Origin: Isoetes taiwanensis | Lineage: Eukaryota; Streptophyta; Lycopodiopsida; Isoetales; Isoetaceae | Assembly (NCBI GenBank): GCA_021234155.1 | Contig: JAJEKV010000005.1 | Span: forward strand, 5,148,952-5,212,951 | Length of the DNA stretch: 64,000 nt | Reading direction: 5' to 3' | Part shown: positions 56,993-64,000 of the stretch, piece by piece | Layout: the number at the start of each line of letters is the position of its first letter | How positions within the stretch are numbered: position 1 is the first letter of the stretch | Notes under the pieces: generated by a model | Told to the model about the DNA's origin: nothing | Seen by the model: only the letters and a program-made list of their open reading frames with translations | Database searches by the model: none | Translations under genes and position numbers: made by a program

Positions 56993-57933
56993 TCAGAAAT
57001 AGGACTTTGTGTTTTTATCTATTTCTTGTTCTAATTTCTGAGTGCTTTGGCTGCCAGCAGATTTGGAGTTTCTATCCTTATATAATGCATTTTCATCAAA
57101 GCATACATCCCTGCTTACAACAATTTCCTTATTCTTGGGTACAAAAATCCTATACCCTTTAGCTTCTTCATCATAACCAACTAGATAACCAATCTCTCCT
57201 TTGTTATCTAATTTTTTTCTTAGATCTGTAGGTATATGAAAATATACCAGGCAACCATAACATTTATACCTATCATAGTTTATGTCCTCCTTTGAATTTG
57301 ACCAAAGCAAGTTAGGAATATTACCTTTAAGGCTTGATGTAGGCAAGTTGTTTTGGATTTGTACTGCTGTCTTCAATGCTTCTTCCCATAGATAGTTAGG
57401 CAGTCCGCAATTTTTAATCATGGATCTCACAGCATCCATCAATGTCCTATTTTTCATTTCTGCAACTCCATTTTGTTGGGGACTGTACCTGCAAGTAAGT
57501 TGCCTTTTTATGCCATTAGAAATGCAAAAATGTTTAAATTTGTTTGACAAATACTCCCCTCCTCTATCAGATCGAATGCATTTTAACTTTGCACCTGTTT
57601 CTCTTTCTGTTTCATAGACATATTGTTTGAAAGCATTCAATGCTTGAGATTTTCGTGCCAAGCAATAACACTTGCATTTTCTGCTATAATCATCATTAAA
57701 GGATATGAAATACCTTTTTTTAGTTCTTCCCTTCAATTGAGAGGACCACAAAGGTCAGTGTGGACTAATTCTAGAACACTAGTAGCCCTGTGCTTTGATT
57801 TTGGAAATGGCAACCTATTTATCTTGCCAAGCATGCACCCTTCACACAAAAATCTTTCAGCTTTGAGCTCTTTGCATTTAATCCACCCCTTTTTAGCTAT
57901 GTATTTCAAATTATTGCAATGTGTATGTGCCAA
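56993..57933 (-). pseudogene. Copia GAG-pre-integrase and integrase
   Basis: Pre-integrase zinc part: LAHTHCNNLKYIAKK and LCEGCMLGKINRLPF. The integrase core has HTDLCGPL (Asp), CIRSDRGGEYLS (Asp) and QQNGVAEMKNRTLMD (Glu), followed by YKCYGCLVYFHIP and GYRIFVPKNKEIVVSRDV. A frame change at about 57735 and a TGA where Trp is expected at about 57941 separate it from the protease. Confidence 0.92.
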
Positions 57934-57942
57934 CCTATTGTG

Positions 57943-59423
57943 TCAAAGTGCAAATTCTGATTCTGTTACAGAATTTATGCTATCCACAACCACATCATTC
58001 AACTGAAACAAATTTCCAATCCTTTTGGCAAGAAACTTAATTTCATTTCCAATTGAAATCTTACAAGCATCAGAGTCAAAAGTGACTCTGTAACCTAAAT
58101 CAACTAGTTGACTCACTGAAATAAGATTTTTGACAAGAGTTGGTACACAAAGTACATTCTCAATGTCAACTACATTTCCACTCAAATCATATAACTGCAG
58201 CAACCCCTTCCCTTCGATCATTTGAAGAGCTCCATTTCCTACTTGAACACTTCTCGAATGAGTTGATCCAACTTTCTTAAGCAGATCAGTAGTATGAACT
58301 ACTGATCTTTCAGCTCCACTATCAACTACAAGAGCATTGGATTTATTAGTTTTTGATCCATCAATGAAAGCACAAATATTAGATACCTCATCTTCCTCTT
58401 TTATTTCTTCTTTATCATTCACTGATTCTCTGGCCAGATATGCACCTGTAGGTCTGCCACCTCGACCCTTTGAAGATCTTCCTCCTCTGCTAGATCCTCC
58501 TCTCCCTTTCTCCCTTGAAAAATCCTTTGGTGTTGGACATTTTGCTGCTACATGTCCTCTTCCTCCACATGTGTAACAATTAAATTCCTTATTCAATTTA
58601 GGGCAGTTATTTTTGAAGTGTCCCTGCTCATGACAGTAAAAGCATGTCCCCTTCTCATTTCTGCCTTTACCTTTTCTCCCTGCATAAAGGATTTCAGTGG
58701 AATCCTCCTCATCCTCCCTCATTACCTTCTTTTGTTCAATTTCGGTTCTCACAATTGCTTCAGCATCCTCTCTAGTCTTAGCAATATTCCTAATGAACAA
58801 TGATAGCTGCTCATTTTCTGAAACTGCTCTAGCTATGGCAAGTACCTGGTATGTTTCAGTGAGATTCACACCTGCTCCACTTAGATCTGGCACAATATTG
58901 TCAAAATTGTTAAAGAAATCAGAGACATCATCTTCATCTCTCAACTTTAGCTTAACTCCTTTTCAAGGTCAATTTGAGAAAAAGTCTTCTCTTCATAATG
59001 CTTCAGCAAATAAATCCACATTTCTTTGGCAGTCATGTTTCTCAATTTGAGTCTTATAGTTGGACTAACCTTTGATGTAATGATACCTTGTGCGTCCTTT
59101 AACTTTGCAAATAGGCTCCTTCCTGGCTCAACTCGAAATACTTATTGCCAAGCAGATGTTTGTCCTGAGTTTGTATCTCCAGTGCTTATAGCAGCAGCAT
59201 TAGTGTTGGAGTTTCCCCCTGTTCTAGTTCTTACATTAGCACTTGTTGCAGAGCTTTCTTGACCATCAAAATCTCCCGAAGGATTTACAAGATCCCAAAG
59301 ATCTTCCACTTCTAAAATATGCTTTATAGCATCTTTCCAAACTTGAAAGCCTGAGCCACCTTTGTAGACTTTCATCAGGCTCACGTGCCCGCACCAAATC
59401 ACTGGACATGGCTCTGATACCAA
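57943..59423 (-). pseudogene. Copia gag and protease
   Basis: The N-terminal gag (59423-59142) has GGSGFQVWKDAIKHILEVED. The middle is shifted in frame (59141-58945: SLFAKLKDAQGIITSK, MTAKEMWIYLLKHYE). ORF 58944-57943 follows with two CCHC knuckles, CFYCHEQGHFKNNC and CYTCGGRGHVAAKC, a Gly/Arg/Ser-rich stretch and the protease site VVDSGAERSVVHT. The main break is one frameshift at about 58950. Confidence 0.92.
59407..59422 (-). other. Copia primer-binding site
   Basis: On the minus strand TGGTATCAGAGCCATG, the standard initiator-methionine tRNA site of plant copia elements, sits two bases inside the 5' LTR. Confidence 0.93.
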
Positions 59424-59424
59424 A

Positions 59425-60002
59425 TGTTAGAATCAAGGCAACTAATGTCTGTGATTTATGCAATTTCACTAGCTCAATGCACTAAGTGACTTAGAAATTT
59501 AATGTTAACCAAATACCCAATGCTTATTCCAAATGCACCTTCACTTATAATTTTAATGAACCCAACACAATTTCAATGGTCATAATGCTTGAATAAATTC
59601 AATTGTTCATTTGGTCTCATTACAATATCAGTAGCTATCCCGAGCAACTTAGAAAAAGGATCTAATGTGTATTAGATCGATCTTGATCTTCGCCGATCAA
59701 CGTAATGTCGCTGCCGTCTAATAAGCATCTCGGCTTAATCCTTTTATTCATGGTTTCGACGGTTATGGAGCAGGATCCGGGCCACCTGTGGTTTCTTCTA
59801 TTTTGAATGTTCGGTTGGCTCCAAAATAGGAGGCCAACCATTAACCATTGAATCAATGGTCTTTTAACTTCATATTTACAATATATATACAACCCATAGG
59901 TTTCTTTAATACCATTAGGGTAGGATGTTAAGTTTCACAGGATAATGCTAGGTCAGATTGTCACAGGGTCTGGCTAGCATAGTTATATGGTGAATTCCAA
60001 CA
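59425..60002 (-). repeat. Copia 5' LTR
   Basis: 578 bp. Pairs with 54288-54864. The pair differs chiefly at CACTG/CAATTG, ACTGTAG/ATCAGTAG and the GATGCTGCCG/GATCTTCGCCG block. Confidence 0.95.
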
Positions 60003-60798
60003 ATTCGGAACTGTGAAGGGAAAGAAGATAGAATGGGGAAGCTCCATTCTCAGAGATCTCCACCCATAGGGATGGCATTTGCCAATATAATGCCTGATCA
60101 GAATGGAAATAAGGTGTTTGATGGAATCATAGCAGGCCCTGTAAAAATACTGCTGTAAGGAACACATTGTCAAAGCATATTTATCTTCATCAGTAAAGGA
60201 CAAAGTGAGGAATCTGTATTTGGATTCATTATCTTCATATTAGTACTTATAAATAACTCATATAGATATTGTATGTTGCAAGGTGGCGGGTGGTTTTGCT
60301 CCACCGTGTTTTCACACTCCCACTTCAACATCTGTGAATAGTATACTTAGAGGTTTACAAGGAGGCCTCCATGGTGGTATGCCTACTATGGCCAACAAAT
60401 GAGGTGAGGATAAATTATATAAGCTATGTCCATCTCAAGATAGCATATCATGTGCCAGTCATAGATTGCTCAGAGTGAATAATACATGTCAAGTCACAGA
60501 GTGCTGGTGATGAGTGATGGACTTGTATATCTAGAGCATTGAAAGGTTATATGGAGTATCCAACTTATATTTTAGTCGGGGGATTCGCTTTTAAAATGGT
60601 GTTATAAGTTATTCACGTTCCTCAAGTTGGAATGAACTTCTTATAAGGATTCCCTATGACGAAAAATCTCCCGTATATAGTTCTGTATTTTTTCAAATTT
60701 TATACCCTTACCTTAGATTTGTCCCGTAACATTTTTTTAATTATGGTAACCTTATAGCACTTATAGGCTCAAACTTTATGTCTTCATATACCTCTTCC

Positions 60799-60875
60799 CT
60801 TCATTGGGTCCCATAGGCCCATTGGTCTCTTTGGACGATAAAAATCATTCTATTCTATTCTATTCTTAAATTTAC
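60799..60875 (+). mobile_element. Retroposon 3' end with (ATTCT)n tail
   Basis: TTGGGTCCCATAGGCC, CATTGGTCTCTTTGGACGAT and AAAAATC are followed by ATTCT units. It matches the 3' end family at 33632, 42092, 50146 and 63918. Only the end is recognisable. Confidence 0.75.
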
Positions 60876-62104
60876 AATTTTAAAACTAAAGAAACTTATA
60901 TGATGCCTTACATATACGTATGACAATACATAGTAAAAAAAACTCCTTCTAATACCTTACATGTTTTTTAAGGTTCAATAATGTGAATCCTTTCTTGTTT
61001 TTAGATCTCCTACCATTATGTATCTTTTTAAGAGGTCCAATGTCCTAAAAAGGTAGTTTCTTCTAGGTTGTAATCTTATTGAATTTGAACTATTATTCCA
61101 AAATCCAAATTGTCATGGTGTTGATCTCATACACGTGGCAGGGACCTCCAAATTCAAATTCTTGGTAGTGTAACACAATGCAATAGTGCTGGAGGAATGA
61201 AACCCCTAGGCACATTGCCATGCTCGAGCGCCAAATGATGAGAAAAACAGTTAACCTGCTCATAGATCTTACCTTAAATTAGATGATGAAAACAATCAAC
61301 CTACTAAAGATCGCTTGAAAGAACAAACAAAAAGAAGAAAGCAACTCATTCTAGAAGGGAATAAATACAAAAAGGGCAAATCATCTACTAGTGGTCAACC
61401 AAACTTGATTGATCTCTACCTAAATAATTTAAAAAAAGAAAAGAAAAGAAAAGGCAATAAGAAGAATTGCTTGTGATGTAAAGACGAGGAAGTAAAGAAT
61501 TGATAAAATTTTGTGCTCCAAAAAAACCAAAGGGCCTTTGCTAAACCAGACCTGCCATCTGCATGTAAAAGAGACTTGCAAAGAAATAAAAGCAAGAAAC
61601 TCGGTTTTGGAATCATTGGTGAGCTCTTTCCTCCACCAACATCCTTTGAATTAGGCAGCATCCAGATGGAGTTGTGCATGGAGCTGCCAAATGAGCATGT
61701 AAGACCAAGATGGCAAAAAACAAAAAATATTATTGGACAACCCTAAAAAATTCTTTTTTGGCTTATGGACAATTTCAATGATTGCCCGATATATGGGGAC
61801 ATCAGAGACAAGTACAGATCTATAAGATGGGGGCAACCAGTACATATTCTGATGACAACGACAGAATCATTGAGAGATCTGGCAGACGTGATCCAGGGAA
61901 TGATGATCAGACACAGAGAAGTACACAGGGAAAGAGGGTTTGTAATATGAACCGCACAAGAGGCAGCTCATAAACCCCACACAAATTGCTCAGTTAAAAG
62001 CTGATTGATAACGACGCATCACTGCATGGCCACGAAGCCGAACTAAAGCGGGATGTGGTAATAATAGAAAAAAATCAGCCTTCAGAAAAGGCTACATCAT
62101 AACA
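60876..62104. other. Intergenic, no gene established
   Basis: Plus-strand ORFs at 61513-61746 (KRDLQRNKSKKLGFGIIGEL) and 61765-61950 (TTTESLRDLADVIQGMMIRH) have the look of coding sequence but match nothing I know. They may be exon remnants. Confidence 0.35.
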
Positions 62105-62210
62105 GTGTGATGTGCTAGTAGCGCCCTTTCAGGGAGCTCGCCCATGCTACACAAGTCCAGGGGCCTGAGGGCACAAGGGACGTTAATTTCTATTCTATTC
62201 TATTCTATTT
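62105..62210 (+). mobile_element. SINE-like retroposon with (CTATT)n tail
   Basis: GTGCTAGTAGCGCCCTTTCA, GGGAGCTCGCCCATGCTAC, GGGGCCTGAGGGCACAAGGG and ACGTTAATTT are followed by CTATT units. The inverted pair GTAGC.../...GCTAC is present. The tail and the GGACG/GGGACG-TTAAT end resemble the other retroposon ends but less closely. Confidence 0.5.
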
Positions 62211-62879
62211 TGGTCAAAACCAAAAGGCGCTTAAAAAATATTCCTGAACATTATGGATGTTCAAAGTGCCCACCATTTTGCCATCTACCGCTAACGAATT
62301 TTTTTCTAATAGTCATGGCCACCAAGGTCCAAAAACTTTGTGGTAAAGTTGCTGCCCAATTATTCCTTTCTATGAAGTTGTTCTCTTAAGGGCAAAAGTA
62401 TCATGGTGGCATACAAAAAAATGCAACCCTAGCACTCACCATCAACACCTTGCACCTACTATTCTACTCTATTATTCCACTTGCCATTTATTGGAGGTGT
62501 TACATGCTTCTAATGATTACCTAATTACCATCCACTAACAACATTAGCACCCTAAATAAGCTGTCATATAGAGTGCTATATGAATGCTGTCAGCACGGGT
62601 CCGGACACCTGCCTTTGCATTCCACCAACATACTTTTACCCTTAAGCACATTCACGACGTGTTTTGGAAAAGCTCGCTTACCCTTTTCTCCTGTTAGAAA
62701 AACAATAGTTGATGACTTGGGCTGAGGATATGGATTCATGCTATTGGCTAGGCGGAGTTTAGACATTGCGTTCAACAATTGATCACATTCCACATTGCAT
62801 AGTTGATAGAGGACAGTCGTAACAAATGCCATGATCTTTATTGTTACTTTGTAGACAATCCCTAGAGATGAGCTCTGGA

Positions 62880-63230
62880 GGAGTGTATGCATAGATTGGT
62901 GTCCCTTAGGACTTGTAGAATGTTGCCAATAGTTTGTATAAAATAGTGTCAGTTCAAATGCCACCATTGAGCCAGTCTATTAACATCAGTGTGAGAGTAC
63001 GCCAGGGTTGTCTGCTCTCTCCAATATTGTTTGGATTATACATTGATAAGCTTGAGGATTGGGTCGCCCAGCATGGCGACAGAGGAACAAGACTTGCTCA
63101 TTATATCATTAGGCAGTTGTTGTACACGCAAATTATGTGAATTTGTTAGCACATACCCCTGCGAGTATGCAACAACATCTAGATGCCCTCGACAGTTTTT
63201 ACTAGCATGAGGGCTCTCAGGCAATCAATA
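62880..63230 (+). pseudogene. LINE reverse transcriptase fragment
   Basis: The reading ISVRVRQGCLLSPILFGLYI, then DKLEDWVAQHGDRG (63000-63080) is the RT block before the catalytic site. In a shifted frame YANYVNLLAHTPASMQQHLD (about 63123-63185) stands where YADD would be, so both Asp residues are lost. It is the same kind of LINE as 31042-33673 (GVKQGCPLSPT, DELED there). Confidence 0.75.
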
Positions 63231-63861
63231 GACAATACTAAGCAAAAAAAAAAGGATTCATGCAATAATCTGATAGATGGGTAGGGCAAAAAGGATAACT
63301 ACTCAGGAGACAAAAGCAGATATGCTGAGATGGTACTGCTACAACTATATAAGAAGGCCTAAGATGAAATTGTATTTACCTAAAGATCCTAATTACACGA
63401 CTACGAGAATAATCTTTTCAGAATCGAGGACAAATTGTATTTACTAAAGCCTGCCACAATAAATTGGAATGCTCAGGTTGGTCTTAGGCAATAAGATTTG
63501 GTTTCTAAACTTGTTTTTATACCGTACAAGCAATGTGTCTGTGGATGTATGCTCAACAATGCAAGATTTGTGACAATGCAAGATTTGTGAATAGCATCCA
63601 ACATTGGAGGCTATGCGTAAAATGCATAAACTCCCTAGCAGATTGGACTAGGGACTTTTTGTACTGATTTGTACAACTCTACTTGTACTTGGATGTTGAA
63701 AAAAGTTCTACGAGCGTGCTACATTTATATATTGTTGGAGTGATATATTGATAGGTTATTGCAGAAAAACACATTTTACGACAATTATTTGGCTTATTTG
63801 AAAATAGCAACTTTTCACCTTAACATCCTTATAAAGGTTATGAGAAAATAAGTAGAAGGAA

Positions 63862-64000
63862 GGAAGGAAGGAAGGTATTTTTATCGTCCACGGAGACCAA
63901 TCGGTGGGACCCAATACAAAAGCGCCGCAAGCAGATTGCTACCCGGATTAAAAAACCCTCGCCCCGAAGGGTTTTCGAGGGAAAAACCGTGGCAGCAATC
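63862..64000 (-). mobile_element. SINE-like retroposon with (TTCC)n tail, cut by the window end
   Basis: On the minus strand the order is the hairpin motif copy C (64000-63934), AAAGCGCC-type spacer, ATTGGGTCCCACCGATTGG, TCTCCGTGGACGATAAAAAT (63918-63878) and four to five TTCC units. This is the clearest link between the structured motif and the LINE-like 3' end. The 5' end lies outside. Confidence 0.72.
63934..64000 (-). other. Structured hairpin motif, copy C
   Basis: The outer stem GATTGCTACC pairs with GGCAGCAATC (9 of 10), and may extend past the window end. The core CGGATTAAAAAACCCTCG, the tip CCC-CGAA-GGG, TTTT and CGAGGG repeat the core of copies A and B. The outer stem sequence is unrelated to theirs. 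Confidence 0.75.

Larger units (their letters stand above)
54288..60002 (-). mobile_element. Ty1/copia LTR retrotransposon, 5.7 kb
   Basis: LTRs 54288-54864 (3' LTR) and 59425-60002 (5' LTR) are flanked by ATTCG at both sides. The primer site TGGTATCAGAGCCATG lies at 59422-59407 on the minus strand, two bases inside the 5' LTR. The purine tract GGTGAAGGAGGAA is at 54877-54865, directly before the 3' LTR. Domain order gag-protease-integrase-RT-RNase H is the copia order. LTR differences are few and cluster at CTG/CAG/CCG sites. Coding breaks are few, so this is a young copy. Confidence 0.96.
53410..60240 (-). pseudogene. L1-type LINE ORF2 remnant split by the copia element
   Basis: On the minus strand, 60240-60003 reads LSFTDEDKYALTMCSLQQYF and GKCHPYGWRSLRMELP. 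After the copia element, 54287-53410 continues with IPGIIKKWIRAWDQIKG, CLACHFPDQAKLWKSKGII and the zf-RVT domain: FIWKSPINSKIKSFMWQLWH and CERCLGAKEDENHLFRGC. The last part ends IYVLLWRIWKGRNSFIF. ATTCG at 54283-54287 and 60003-60007 marks the copia insertion. A stop or frameshift is present near 54183 and the RT domain proper is absent. Confidence 0.75.

Overview
The window is nuclear DNA of a land plant, about 40% GC, made mostly of transposable elements nested in one another. It holds one convincing single-copy host gene, a FAMA-like (subgroup Ia) bHLH gene at 35520-37676 with plant-type introns. The element types (CACTA, PIF/Harbinger, hAT, Helitron, Ty3/gypsy, Ty1/copia, LINE, TRIM and SINE-like retroposons) and a stomatal bHLH point to a vascular plant. 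A fern or another non-angiosperm is my guess from overall character, not something the sequence proves. I see no rRNA, no CRISPR array and no bacterial features; tRNA genes were not searched for systematically.

Positions 1-28931 are one broken PIF/Harbinger-type transposase gene split by two large insertions. A 14.2-kb CACTA element (115-14316) carries TNP2 transposase remnants and a SET-like ORF, and itself contains a 4.4-kb Helitron (8259-12633) with PPR gene fragments. A 13.6-kb Ty3/gypsy element (14422-28054) has 324- and 327-bp LTRs and a GAAGG target duplication. The gypsy element was hit in turn by a 755-bp CACTA-like element (16242-16996, duplication CTA), a 553-bp hAT-type MITE (23537-24089, duplication TTTGCTGC) and a 2.9-kb palindrome-rich TIR element (24165-27099). 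It also carries a 2.46-kb internal tandem duplication of its protease-RT-RNase H region.

Positions 28932-34630 hold a foldback element (29880-30447), a 5'-truncated LINE (31042-33673) bounded on both sides by CT microsatellites, and short tandem duplications. Positions 34630-37700 are the bHLH gene and its likely promoter. Positions 37700-42500 are AT-rich intergenic DNA with small duplications.

Positions 41987-48520 hold a TRIM-like mini-retrotransposon, a 1.5-kb inverted repeat (43200-44700), a third copy of that family (47864-48520) and SINE-like retroposons. A small structured motif recurs at six places (42115, 43691, 44124, 47238, 48023, 63934). Its core is conserved, while its outer stem differs in sequence between copies yet still pairs.

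Positions 50146-64000 hold LINE remnants in both orientations, a MITE (52902-53223), a nearly complete Ty1/copia element on the minus strand (54288-60002, duplication ATTCG) inserted into a LINE remnant, and several retroposon 3' ends. These 3' ends share a sequence with the LINE at 33632-33673 but carry different microsatellite tails.

In two independent duplicated pairs (the gypsy tandem duplication and the copia LTRs) the copies differ mainly at CAG/CTG/CCG trinucleotides, often as complex replacements. This looks more like sequencing or assembly error at methylated CHG sites than like mutation, so frame breaks in the transposons should be read with caution.
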